NCBI RefSeq assembly: GCF_042242105.1
Contig: NC_092034.1
Span: forward strand, 17,121,644-17,185,643
DNA: 64,000 nt
Reading direction: 5' to 3'
Source: Pempheris klunzingeri
Taxonomy: Eukaryota; Chordata; Actinopteri; Acropomatiformes; Pempheridae
The translations under genes and the position numbers were made by a program. Within the stretch, counting starts at the first letter, position 1. Every line of letters begins with the position of its first letter. Positions 41,901 to 64,000 of the stretch are shown here, piece after piece. The notes beneath the pieces are model-generated. The model saw only the letters and a program-made list of their open reading frames with translations, had not been told where the DNA came from and searched no databases.

Positions 41901-42557
41901 TGAACCACAGTGGCTAAAGCACAGTGGTGGGAAAGGCACTCAGATACTTGAGTAAAAGTAGTAAAAACCACACGATACTGTCACAGGTGAAAGTCCTACA
42001 TTAAAAATGTTACTAAAGTCAAAAGTAGTCATTATACAACCTTCGATGGTGTTTCAGAGGAAGTGTGATATTATTGGATTTTGTTCCACAGCTTTCTAGC
42101 ATACTCCAGGGCTGCAGACCCTTAAGGAAGTGCTTTGGTGTGTGTGTTCTAGTGTGAAGAGACAATGTGAATGTTTTTGAGACAGTAAAGAGTTAACCTC
42201 CAGCTGCCCCCCCTCCCCCACACAGATACCACCACAACGTCCAGCCCTGGCACCAGCACCCTGCCTCCATGGCAGCAGCCCCAGCAGCCTGCAGCTTCTG
42301 GGGCCCAGCCCCCACCACCCATGGGCACCCCATCCATGGTGCCGCCTCCTCCCGGTGTCCAGCCCCCATTGCCCCCAGGCGCCCCTCCTCCTCCCCCTCC
42401 ACCACCTCCAGGCTCAACAGGCATGATGTACGCCCCGCCACCGCCTCCGCCACCCATGGACCCTTCCAACTTCGTAACCATGATGGGAATGGGGGTGCCA
42501 GGCATGCCCCCCTTTGGCATGCCTCCTGCCCCACCCCCTCCTCCTCCCCAGAATTAA
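32981..42557 (+). CDS. sf1: Splicing factor 1 (branch-point-binding protein)
   Basis: Nuclear protein that recognises the intron branch point with U2AF during early spliceosome assembly. Coding exons: 32981-33245, 33961-34092, 35856-35931, 38592-38744, 39338-39427, 39548-39731, 39845-39960, 40086-40193, 40309-40486, 40566-40791, 41289-41453, 42226-42557. Phases agree throughout, giving 674 residues. Landmarks: [10 protein letters not shown] start, U2AF-ligand motif KKSRW (97-101), SPSPEP (159-164), KH/QUA2 domain with GPRG loop (237-240), one CCHC knuckle [14 protein letters not shown] (358-371), and a Pro-rich tail ending PPPPPPQN. An 80-residue insert follows [10 protein letters not shown], as in a known long mammalian isoform. 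Donor of exon 3 is GTCGGA, a weak match. Exon 9 could start 18 bases earlier (40291), and exon 10 has tandem acceptors, so isoforms are likely. Confidence 0.97.
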
Positions 42558-42858
42558 CCCTGCCACAGAAGAATCGCCCTCCCCTGGGAGTGTCCACCCT
42601 GCAGCTCACTGTGGATGAGAGCTCACTGAAAATATAACCAGTGCTTTATTTTTTATTGATCCTTGATATTGTGAAGATGTCTCTGAAACAACGGAAGGTG
42701 GTGTCAGTTCAATTTGTAAAGCTGCGTACTTTAATGAGTTATTTCCCTGTTTTTAAAGTTTGTATTAACACAACGCTCATTGTGTGCTTACAAACACTGT
42801 TGCTCTTGGGCTCATGTTCTGCATTGCTGCTGTAGTTTGTCAAGCTACTTGTACACCA

Positions 42859-42864
42859 AATAAA
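42859..42864 (+). terminator. sf1: sf1 polyadenylation signal
   Basis: AATAAA 302 bases after the stop codon, in CACCAAATAAACTGC. Confidence 0.65.
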
Positions 42865-43680
42865 CTGCTCAAATAGCCAGCTGGAGGTTAAATTTCTGCT
42901 CAACAGTTTCATCACTTCAGATGGTCCATTCAAATGTAAATGCGTTACTACTATTGGATTTAATATATTGAAGTTCCACTTGCATGATGCGATGAAAACA
43001 CCACTCACAGATTTATACTTCTGTCATGTTCCCTACTTTGGCTTAGAGTTGAATAAGATGAATATTTTTGTAATAATGAGATGTGACTTGTTTCTTAGTT
43101 CTGTCAGAAACCCTTTTTGTAGGACTGTCTGATTGTTTTCCAGGATTTCCCAGGCTTTTAATTGTATTTTTGTTAGTCACTTGCCTGCATCTCAGTTGTG
43201 AAATTTAGTTTGAAAAGGGGAGTTTGCTGCTGTGATCTGTTAGCTTCTGGCAGCCTGCACTACTTGAATGCTCAGAATGTGATATCCATGTTTTGTTGCA
43301 TCTCTGCTCTAAGATGTTGTGTGCAGTGTTTGTGTTGCTTTTGCGAGGACGAAAGTATCAGTTTTGTCCTTCAAGTTATTAGAAAAGACAAATGTTAGTT
43401 TTCTTTCTGCAGTCGGTCTGTTGTTATGGCTCTAGCCTGAACGAATAGTTGTTGAAATCTTGCGTGGTTTAGCATTAAACTGATCCATTTCACCTTTTTG
43501 TCAGAGCATAGACTGGTTTCTCCTTTCATGGATGTGAGACCCTTTGTGTCCGAATGCTTGCCAAGAGTCTTTTTTTTTTTTTTTTTTTTCTTTCCTGGCG
43601 AGGCCCTGTTAGCTGCCTCATTCAGCTATATTACATAACGTTGTTTTGTCAAGTGTGTCGGCTGCACTCAGACACACATG
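42865..43680. other. Intergenic downstream of sf1
   Basis: No coding motif was recognised. A 20-base T run lies at 43570-43589. Confidence 0.5.
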
Positions 43681-43681
43681 C

Positions 43682-43888
43682 TGTACCCTTCAAACGTTTG
43701 GACACACCCCCTCTTTCAATGGATTATTATTTTCTACATTCTAGATTAATATTGAAGGCATCAACTATGAAGGAATACACATGGAGTTATGCAGTAAACT
43801 AAAGTGTTGAACCAGGATGGGTTTCCAGCAGTCTTGAAGGAGTGTCTTCAGTTAGAAGGTGTGTCTAATCTTTTGACTGGTACTGTGT
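43682..43888. mobile_element. Internally deleted Tc1/mariner element (MITE-like)
   Basis: Left end ACCCTTCAAACGTTTGGACAC and right end AGGTGTGTCTAATCTTTTGACTGG are imperfect inverted terminal repeats. They match the pattern '(C)AGTACCAGTCAAAAGTTTGGACACACC' of fish Tc1 elements. Inner words (GGCATCAACTATGAAGGAATACACATGGA and TTTCCAGCAGTCTTGAAGGAG) also match the subterminal parts of that family. Only about 207 bases remain, so there is no transposase. Confidence 0.7.
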
Positions 43889-44639
43889 ATATATAGCTTC
43901 GTAAGTGTGGTGAGAGAGTCTACAGGGTTTATACACCATCTTGACAATTTTAACAATGCTTTCAAGTATTCCAGGCTTGGAATCTGCTTTAAATTGAAAT
44001 AGCCTGTGAAAAATGCTTTATTTTCAATATAATGTGGTGTCTCATCGACATAATCACAAATATAAACCAAACTGTTTTCATATCTGAAATGAAGCAATCC
44101 TTTTGTCTTCTTTGTTGGTCTCAGTATCTCACACAAGACGCTTACAAACCGAGGGCCGACATGAAAAGGGCTTTTTTTGTACACGTCTTCTCCCTTTACA
44201 TACATGCAGATTGAAGGTAGCTCGCTAACCAGCAACTACGGAACAGATGGAGTTTATTGCTTTGACATTGTGCGGGTTGGTTGTTTAAGCGACAACAGGC
44301 TGGCTCACAAACAGTGTTGAAAAATGGCTTCTAAGAATAGCCACAGAAGGAAGGCAAACAGGCAGCCTCCAGAAAGGAGGTGGACCTGTGTACAACCAGG
44401 ACTCGCCAAGCTACAGTATTCTCTATTGATCCCTGACTGGGTATTTGCAAGCATTAAATAATCCTGATCAAAACAGTCAATGTGAATATGAAAAGCTGCT
44501 TCCACAAAGTGACACAACACTCTGACTGCTGTGGGGAACTGTCAGCTTTTTAACAGCTTCACTAACAAAGACCACGCTAAGAAAGGTGTCCATTTCAAAA
44601 GCTTTATTACATAGTGAGGAAGTAGAGCTGAGTGGAGTT
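43889..44639. other. Intergenic, nothing recognised
   Basis: AT-rich DNA with a 127-codon minus-strand open frame (43852-44235) that shows no recognised domain. Confidence 0.5.
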
Positions 44640-44893
44640 GCACAGTGCCTTTCTAATCATTTCAACTACTCAAAGCGCTCAGATATTATACCCTCATTCA
44701 TACAGGAGGAATAATAGTTGGATATACACATTCACACCCAAACGATGCTTCAGGAGCAGGTTGGGGTTCAGTATCTTCGAATCTTCTTAGTATCTTTCAA
44801 CACTTCGAAAGTGTCCCTCTGGATGCTGACTTAGAGGAGTCGGGGATCGCTCCGCTGACCTTCCGAATGATGGATGAGCCACTCTACCCTAGC
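44640..44893 (-). mobile_element. tRNA-derived SINE copy, diverged
   Basis: Shares CCTTTCTAATCATTTCAACTACTCAAAGCGC and CTTCAGGAGCAGGTTGGGGTTCAGT with the copy at 7628-7912. The tRNA-like end on the minus strand is at the right (GAGCCACTCTACCC). It is more decayed than the other copies. Confidence 0.65.
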
Positions 44894-45034
44894 CGTAGGA
44901 TGGATGGACGGTCTGGGTGACGGTTGAGGGACAGAACTGAGGTCTGATGGACAGAATATGTAGGTGAAGCGTGTCGGCTGCAACATGAAGATGGGAAGGA
45001 AGTGTTGGGGGAGCTGTCATGCATGTGGACATCT

Positions 45035-46455
45035 CATATGTTGTTCAGGTTGTTGCAGGTGTAGGTGAGGAATGCTGGAGAGGACCAGTGGATAAGAATT
45101 TTAACGATGAGGTCTGGAACTCCTTGCCTAAAAACGGTTAAGGCGGCTCTGATGCAAAATGAATGCTCAGGAGGTATTCTGGATCGGAATAAGATTTGGT
45201 GAAAGTGGAGGTGAAACCTGAATCGTGTAGCTACTTTACCTGTTTCCAAGATAAACAGAGGGTCTTGAGGGTCTTGGGGGTGGGGGCTAAGTTTAGGTAG
45301 TCTCATATAGGTTTGTATGGACTTAGATAAGAGTCAAGTCAAAACTGGTAGATGGGTTGAGCCGCACCTGACTGGTTAGTCTGCTTTTAAGGTGGAAGAT
45401 GAGTGTGTTGTAGGAATCAGTGGAAATATCTGACACAGATGGGTGACGAGATGGATGCTATCAAGAGTTGAAGTGGTGAAGGAACGTGGAGTCTAGGTTT
45501 TTGTCTATGAAACGAGACAGATATCCTGTACGGAGAGTTCTAAGGCAGGCGCTTTGGTGTACGATGTGGTTCGGTCTTACCAAGACCGTCGGTTAACATG
45601 GTGATATGAGCGTGAGACGAGGCTGGACATGGTGCACCTACGAACAAGTTGATTCCACTGTTGACGATGGCATCTTGTGAAGCGGTAACCATTGATCCAG
45701 CTGTGGGGTCAGTTGAAGATGATGACTGAAAACAGTCAGACTGAAGTCGGCAGCAAGGTTTTTCAGATACAGAGTCACGTGTGAGGCGCATGGTGAAATA
45801 CTAAGAGCCCTTCCGAAGGATGCCAAAAAGATGTGGGTGGATGGGAAGGGCTTTGTAGTATGCTGCATGGAGAAGTCTGGGCTGGGACTGAGGCTGGTGA
45901 TGCTCGGGATGGTGGAGCCATGGGGGGAGGAGAGGTCTATAATGTATTTCCTTGTAGCTGTGCTGATTGGACTGGGGAAAGGAGGACTGGAAAAAGGACC
46001 GAATCCTTCTTTAACTTCTTTAGCCAAGAGTTTGTCAGCGGTGTCGGGCTCAGAAGTGGCTGATTGCAAATTGTGGCAAATGTAGAAGGAATCAGGCATT
46101 ACCTGCAAACCTGGATGAAACCTTCTATAGGGAAGTTAACAAAACAGCAGTCTGGGTGATTTTTTCTAAAGTGGGAGCTAGAAACGTTGATTTGAATAGA
46201 GGTATCAAGGTACTCACTGAGCTGTGCTTGGTGCTGTGTCTGGTGTGGAGAAACCGACAGCTTGAAGAGTTGCATCCAAGGTCATTGAAGTTACTGCAGA
46301 CCATCCTCCCACCCTGGTAGAGGACTACCACGCCTTTGGGGAGAGGACCAAGGGCAACTGGCTGGGTGTTAACTGGTACAGGGGCGATGGGTGGTGGGGG
46401 GGCAGCAGGGGGCAGGCTGCAGAAAATGGTGGGGCTACGTTTATTTGGAGCTGAG
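45035..46455 (-). pseudogene. DIRS-like (tyrosine-recombinase) retrotransposon remnant
   Basis: Minus-strand pieces occur in the order expected of such an element. First, at 46235-46305, is a gag-type Cys/His-like word VCSNFNDLGC then SSCRFLH. Next, at 45914-45937 within a 156-codon open frame (45638-46108), is IIDLSSPHGS, the start of DIRS reverse transcriptase. Last, at 45040-45180, are HSFCIRAALTVFRQGVPD and HWSSPAFLTY, a tyrosine-recombinase C-terminus in which the expected HSFR is HSFC. Frames change between pieces, and only about 1.4 kb of what is normally several kb remains, so it is dead and internally deleted. Assignment is from remembered motif patterns. Confidence 0.6.
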
Positions 46456-46525
46456 GCGCCAGGGATGGAGCCTTGAGGAAACATGTTGTAGCTGGATGTG
46501 AAGGTGCACTGCATAGTTTGCAGTT

Positions 46526-46670
<145 letters not shown>

Positions 46671-47148
46671 CTTTTACTTTTTACATTTTCCTGATAACAC
46701 TTTTATACTTTTACCAAAGTAACATTTCCAGCGTAGGACTTCAGCTTGTCACTAAGTATTTCCCCTTGGTGTTTCACTAATATTACTTTATTAAAGCTCG
46801 GAGTGGATGGAAACGGTGGTGTGACAGGAAGTGAGCAGACTTCTTGTTAAAATAAAAGCATCTTTTAACGATTTTGTCTGCATATCTGACAAGCCTCGGT
46901 GAGACCTAAACTAAGAAACCTAAGAAACTAACGCAGTGTGGAGTTTATTTTGGCTGAAAGCAGCCACAGCTCTGGAACAAACACAAGCTAGTCAGGTACC
47001 GACTGCTTGTGGCGGAGCACTGATCCAAGCAGGCGCGTGACGCACTGACAGATCGACTATGGGCTCGTTAACGAAGGCATGTTCGACTTTTATTTTGAAG
47101 GTACCGACCGGAAAAACGTGGGACGTGCGGAATTGACACAGTGGTGGT

Positions 47149-47278
47149 CCTATAAAGAGGCTGGGCTGCCCCATCCCACCGTCGGTGTATACTCGGAGTC
47201 AGAGGGGGGGCACCAGGTGAGCCTGAACGTGACATCCAGTGAGAAGCGGACGGACGGACGGACGGACGGACGGCAGAC
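47149..47278 (+). promoter_or_regulatory. pygm: pygm core promoter and 5'UTR
   Basis: A TATAAA box at 47151-47156 lies 123 bases before the ATG. An E-box-type CAGGTG follows near 47215. A (GGAC)n run of six to seven units (47247-47273) directly precedes ACATGG. A TATA box fits a strongly expressed tissue-specific gene. Start site not determined. Confidence 0.55.
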
Positions 47279-59608
<12,330 letters not shown>

Positions 59609-60783
59609 ACCTCCTCTGCCTCATCCACCTCACTGTAGCTCACCATGTGATCCAACCACTGAAGGAAACTCTGTAGCTTATTTACTGTGTACTGTAGCAT
59701 TGTTTCCTTACTTTATTGGTCCTTATGCAGCATCTATCACTTCAAGCTCATCTTGCAGTAAGTGGGCTAATTCAGAATCTATATTTTGTTCCCCTCTGTG
59801 CACCAGCAATGCATATTCTCACTGTTGGTTGAAAATCTTGTATCTCCACGTGAGCCTTTGTGCAGCTAAGAAACATCTTAGATCACCTTGAAGTCATGGG
59901 ATTCTTCAGTTAGAGTGAAAACATTAAAGATATACTTCCCTATTTTGTTATAGTTTCCAATAATCCTGATATTTTCTAAAAAATTCCTCACCACTAATGT
60001 TTGGAAATTCTAGGTGAAAGCATCAATTAGGAGCTGAGTCAGAACGTATGCGTGTTATGACAAAATCAGGGGCAATATGCTTAAGCAAGCGTGGACTGCA
60101 TGTTTCCTACAACCGTGATACAAACCACAATTCTAACTACATTCCCTTTCTACATTTGAGCCAGTATGGCTACCGAAACCCAGCAAAAATACCAACAAAC
60201 CTCAGCACTGTTACGGTTCCAAACCAACCCAGGTCTTCCATGGTGGAGAGGAGGAACGTGCGGTGGGTGATTTGTACCACAGCCTCAAGGTATCACTGTG
60301 ACTGAACCATGTGGAAGGATGCATGTCTCTATATTCCCTGCTGATTAATGTTCACATTAATATTTGTGTTTTATGGTGTCTGCTGAATAAATTTGTGTGT
60401 AATATTCATGGTCAAGGGAACCTTCTGATGCTGAAGTATTGGCCCATCAGTTTACCTGTGATCTCATCATGTTTGTGTCTGTCTCGTTCTGCAGTACCCT
60501 GTTCCAAAAGTGACCTGTGTTTGAAATTAACAAAGCCTTCTTTGCCTAAGACCCAAGTGACTGAATTTCTCTTTGGAATATATGTGTATTCTGTGGTGTA
60601 CATGTACGTTTATAACATAGATGAGTCCATGACAGTGTAACAACATATTGTCCTGCTTCAGCTACTCCATATGACTGTCTGACTGCTGTGGTTCAGACTG
60701 TAGGGGCTGCAGAAAGACCTGCCCACTATGCCGAACCTAGTATTTCACTGTCGGTCTTTCTCTCTCTTTCTTGGTCAATAAAA
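59609..60783 (+). terminator. pygm: pygm 3'UTR and polyadenylation signals
   Basis: After the TAA at 59606-59608, AATAAA occurs at 60386-60391 and again at 60778-60783 (GGTCAATAAAAGAC). A weaker ATTAAA is near 59922. No further coding sequence is recognised. Confidence 0.5.
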
Positions 60784-61198
60784 GACTAAACTACAGCAAC
60801 AGCTCAGGTGTCTCAGTTCACTCAGTGCACCTCAGTAAGGACACATGGACAACTTTGTTTTTGTGTAAAAATTAAGGATAAGCCCAGAGCTTCTCAAACG
60901 TTCCTGACCCCAAAAAAGATTGGGATCAGAAAAGCCTCCTAGAATTAATACACGGCATATAAACATGTAATGAATGGTTTATAACACACCTATGTAGTTG
61001 TCAACATCTGTGGAACCTCCCAGACCCACAAGTGGAGGTTGCAGTAGATAATAAGTAGATAGAATAGAGATAGATTAATGTGGTAAAACACAATTTAATA
61101 ATTGTTGAAATGTATTACTGCATATCTGCTTAAAACACCAGTATATTGGAGTGTGTTTCAAGACATTAAATGTGTGCATACTGCTTGTAAATGCTTGA

Positions 61199-61246
61199 AC
61201 ACAAATATACTACTATACTACTACTATACTACTATACTACTATACT
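61199..61246. repeat. (ATACT)n-like short tandem repeat
   Basis: About eight copies of ACTAT/ACTACT words in intergenic sequence. Confidence 0.85.
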
Positions 61247-61261
61247 AACAGCAGCTACAGG

Positions 61262-61508
61262 ATGGTCTGTAAATGGTCTGTATTTGTAGAGCTCCTTTCT
61301 AGTTATTTCAACTACTCAAAGCTCTTTACATCACATCCTCATTCACACAGGAGGAATGTAATTTGGTTGAATATTCTTTCAACCTCATTCACACACTGAA
61401 GCTGCTTCAGGAGCAAGTTGGGGTTCAGTGTCTTGCCCAAGGACACTTCAACATGTTGACCCATAGGGTTGAGGAACGACCCACTCTACCACTGAGCCAC
61501 AGCCACCC
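61262..61508 (-). mobile_element. tRNA-derived SINE copy
   Basis: Almost the same as 7628-7912: GGTCTGTATTTGTAGAGCTCC, CTTCAGGAGCAAGTTGGGG and GTGTCTTGCCCAAGGACACTTC. The tRNA-like head is at the right (GACCCACTCTACCACTGAGCC on +). A deletion removes part of the box B region. The close match to the copy at 7.6 kb suggests the two were inserted relatively recently. Confidence 0.8.
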
Positions 61509-62220
61509 CCTAATAGCACTGACAATAGGAATGTGACTAATAAATTAGCACTGTGGTAGCAATGAAAAACATGATGAGTGGCTGATGAACCGCAGCAGTG
61601 ATTCATGAAGCACAGGTTCATGAACCACAGCAGGCGAACCAGGACCAGGATCCACAGGAACCTGAGATCCACAGCAGGAGAACCAGGACCAGGATCCACA
61701 GGAACCTAGGAACCACAGCAGGAGAACCAGGACCAGGATCCACAGGAACCTGAGGGATGAGAAAAGCACAGAAAGGCTACGGAGAAGATACCAAGTTAGT
61801 AACAGATATTAAAGAGACATGAAGCATCAGGATGGAGAGGAAGAGGAGGAGAGAGGAGCCCAGTGCATCATGGGAGTCCCCCAGCAGTTTGAGCCTATAG
61901 CAGCATAACTAGGGGCTGGTCCAAGGCCTGATCCAGCCCTAAACTATAGGCTTTATCACTAAGGAAGGTTTTTAGTCTACTCTTAAATGTAGAGAGGGTG
62001 TCTGCCCCCCCAGCCCAAACTGGAAGGAGATTCCACAGGAGAGGAGCCTGATAGCTGAAAGCTCTGGCTCCATCACTACTTTAGAGGACTTTAGGAACCA
62101 CCAGTAGACCTGCAGTCTGGGAGCACAGTGCTCTAGTGGGGTAGTATGGTACTATGAGCTCTTTAAGATATGATGGAGCCTGAACATTAAGAACCTTGTA
62201 GGTGAGGAGAAGGATTTACT
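61509..62220. repeat. Fish interspersed repeat with internal ~51-bp tandem units
   Basis: Begins with AGCACTGACAATAGGAATGTGAC and contains three tandem units around ACCAGGACCAGGATCCACAG (61632-61755). It continues with ACTATAGGCTTTATCACTAAGG, CTCTTAAATGTAGAGAGGGTG, GGAGCCTGATAGCTGAAAGC and TATGATGGAGCCTGAACATTAAG. These words are a very common fish repeat. Pieces recur at 53097-53165 and 63395-63640. Confidence 0.75.
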
Positions 62221-62805
62221 ATGGAGAACTATGGAGCCTTCCAGGATGCCATCCAGAGACTCCAAGAAGGCCAAATACTCTGAACTGCTGTTTGGTGCAT
62301 ACGCACAGTCAGAGCCTTCCCCCCAGCAACCCGTAGTCGCATGGAGGCAGCCCTCTCGTTCACTGGGGAAAACTCCAGCATAGTGGCATTAAGCTGGGCC
62401 CAGGACCACACTTAGGCCTGTTGCCCTGTCTCCCTCCCTCGGGCGCGGGAATGCTGAACTTCTGGTTCCGTTTCATACAGGGGTTTTTGGAATTTTCCTT
62501 TGTGACTGACTTCGACATCCACATCCAAAGATTTCTATCACAGCTGCCTGGTGCTAACAGAAAATGTATTTTTCTTTTTTATTTACACTTATATGTCCTC
62601 CATCTTTTCTTTGGTTGATGTTATCTGTTGATGTTCATATATGTCAATACATTAGCTGAAGTTAATATGTAATGTTTGAAAGAAGTACACAAACTAACAC
62701 CTGAAACATTACACCTGAAATTTAATGTTGTAAATCAAAGACATTTGAATTGTTTAATCACAATGCCAAGGAGCTACAGCTTGGGGTGCGACGGGTGAAG
62801 TGGTA
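62221..62805. other. Intergenic, nothing recognised
   Basis: No coding or RNA motif was seen. Short open frames on both strands only. Confidence 0.45.
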
Positions 62806-62811
62806 AATAAT

Positions 62812-63110
62812 CTGTATTTGTATATCGCCTTTCTAGTCATTTGACTGCTCAAAGTGCTTTTACATTACATCCTCATTCACCCATTATGTTGAAGTGTCCT
62901 TGGACAAGACACTAAACCCCAACTTGCTCCTGAAGCAGCTTCAGTGTGTGAATGAGGTTGAAAGAATAGTCTCCTCCAAATTACATTCCTCCTGTATGAA
63001 TGATGTGTGAATGGTTGAATGAGGATGTGATGGAAAAAGAGCTTTGAGTAGCTGAAATGACTAGAAAGGCTCTATACAAACACAGACCATTTACCATTTA
63101 CTCATTCACA
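62812..63110. mobile_element. Inverted pair of SINE pieces
   Basis: 62812-62884 is the left end of the SINE in + orientation (TCTGTATTTGTATATCGCC through TACATCCTCATTCACCCATT). 62886-63105 is a longer piece in the opposite direction (GAAGTGTCCTTGGACAAGAC through CTATACAAACACAGACCATTT). The two outer arms can pair over about 70 bases. Confidence 0.75.
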
Positions 63111-63229
63111 CATCATTCATACATTTTATTCAGTTTTGAAAGCAACAGCATGGACAAAGATCTCATTTTCTTTGTATGGTTATATTAATTCAGGGAGAAA
63201 TTCCACAAACAGGAAAATAAATGGACAGA

Positions 63230-63333
63230 GTCCAGGAAGAACGAAGAACTCCCCTTTAACGGGAAGAAACCTCAAACAGAACCAGGCTCAGAGGGGGGCG
63301 GCTTCTGTCAGGGTCCGTGTTGGATGGAGGTTG

Positions 63334-63372
<39 letters not shown>

Positions 63373-63640
63373 CAATCCGCCACCAACAGCTAACACTAAC
63401 AGCAGCTATAGCACTGACAATAGGAATGTGACTAATAAATTAGCAATATGGTAGCAATGAAATACATGACGAATAACAGGACTAATATCAGTAAAAAGTG
63501 TCGGTGGCTGACGATCTGCAGCAGTGATTCATGAAGCCAGAGAACCACAGCAGGAGAACCAGGACCAGGATCCACAGGAACCAGAGAGATGAGAAATGCA
63601 CAGAAAGGCTCCGGGGAAGATACCAAGTCAGCAGCAGACA
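63230..63640 (-). repeat. Composite of dispersed fish repeats with (GA)n
   Basis: 63240-63265 is the inverted counterpart of 3746-3771 (GAACTCCCCTTTAACGGGAA). A (GA)n run follows at 63337-63369. 63395-63640 repeats the words of 61509-61800, including AGCACTGACAATAGGAATGTGAC-like sequence and one ACCAGGACCAGGATCCACAG unit. Together these suggest one larger repeat family with several internal modules. Confidence 0.7.
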
Positions 63641-64000
63641 TTATATTATTATCTTGACATACTAGTCACACTGGTGGAGCTACTTTCAACATTCTCATAA
63701 GTGGAATGTGCCGTATTACCGAGCCAGACTGTTTAGTTGTCAATCAATAACATCACACCTGTAGCAAACGCTGTAGGTACTACCCTCAATAGCTAGAAAG
63801 CTACCTACAGTAGCTAATCATTGTACAGTTTGTTTTTTTTGACAATAATGCTAATAGTAACAATAGCAGCTCGGAGGATCGTTGATAATGGGCAAGTGTC
63901 AATTTCAGCAAAAACTTCAATAGAGTTGAAAAAAATGAATCCATCCATCGATTCATTTTGTGCTAGTTATCCGAGTCCAGGTCACATTAATTAAATAAAT
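63641..64000. other. Intergenic end of window, nothing recognised
   Basis: AT-rich sequence without a recognised gene or repeat boundary. Confidence 0.45.

Noticed and set aside
42149-42609. Gly-rich minus-strand ORFs opposite the last sf1 exon
   Set aside because: Mirror image of the Pro-rich SF1 tail. The + strand product is clearly SF1.
43852-44235. 127-codon minus-strand ORF downstream of sf1
   Set aside because: No recognised domain. It overlaps the end of the Tc1-like remnant and lacks a supported start.
60048-60640. Two ORFs of 85 and 109 codons in the pygm 3' region
   Set aside because: They lie in the presumed 3'UTR, have no recognised domain and no splice structure.

Overview
The window is vertebrate nuclear DNA, almost certainly from a ray-finned (teleost, probably percomorph) fish. 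The evidence is multi-exon genes with GT-AG introns, long CA/GT microsatellites, and dispersed repeats typical of fish genomes: a tRNA-derived SINE, Tc1/mariner, LINE and DIRS-type remnants, and repeats ending in ATTGATTG. The genes map4k2, rbm4 (two copies), sf1 and pygm also match the vertebrate linkage group that includes human 11q13 (PYGM-SF1-MAP4K2). All recognised genes lie on the + strand. Intron-exon structures were built by hand from splice signals, reading phase and remembered homologous proteins. No alignment program or transcript data were used.

Layout: 1-4.6 kb is repeat-rich intergenic DNA. 4.6-10.2 kb holds an 11-exon HIPK/DYRK-type protein kinase gene. Its tail carries a Thr-rich 8-residue tandem repeat (23 units), two apparently duplicated exons and a basic/aromatic C-terminus. 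11.9-17.2 kb holds the 3' half of map4k2 (linker plus a complete citron-homology domain). No STE20 kinase exons are visible upstream of it. 17.2-21.2 kb is UTR and intergenic DNA with a decayed LINE and a pentanucleotide satellite. 21.2-25.7 kb and 26.5-31.6 kb hold two tandem rbm4 paralogues with the same architecture: a noncoding first exon, a two-RRM exon, a zinc-knuckle exon and a 3'UTR intron donor. 32.7-42.9 kb holds sf1, complete in 12 coding exons. 42.9-47.1 kb is intergenic with a Tc1-like fragment, a SINE, a DIRS-like tyrosine-recombinase retrotransposon remnant and a long AT/CA microsatellite. 47.1-60.8 kb holds pygm, complete in 20 exons and encoding 842 residues. 60.8-64 kb is a dense field of fish interspersed repeats.

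Functionally these are neighbours rather than an operon. sf1 (branch-point recognition) and the two rbm4 genes (alternative splicing and translation control) concern RNA processing. map4k2 and the HIPK-like gene are signalling kinases. pygm is muscle glycogenolysis. The least ordinary parts are the divergent HIPK-like kinase, with its altered activation loop, coding minisatellite and duplicated exons, and the apparently kinase-less map4k2 locus directly downstream. I found no CRISPR array, no prokaryotic-type system and no convincing stand-alone RNA gene.
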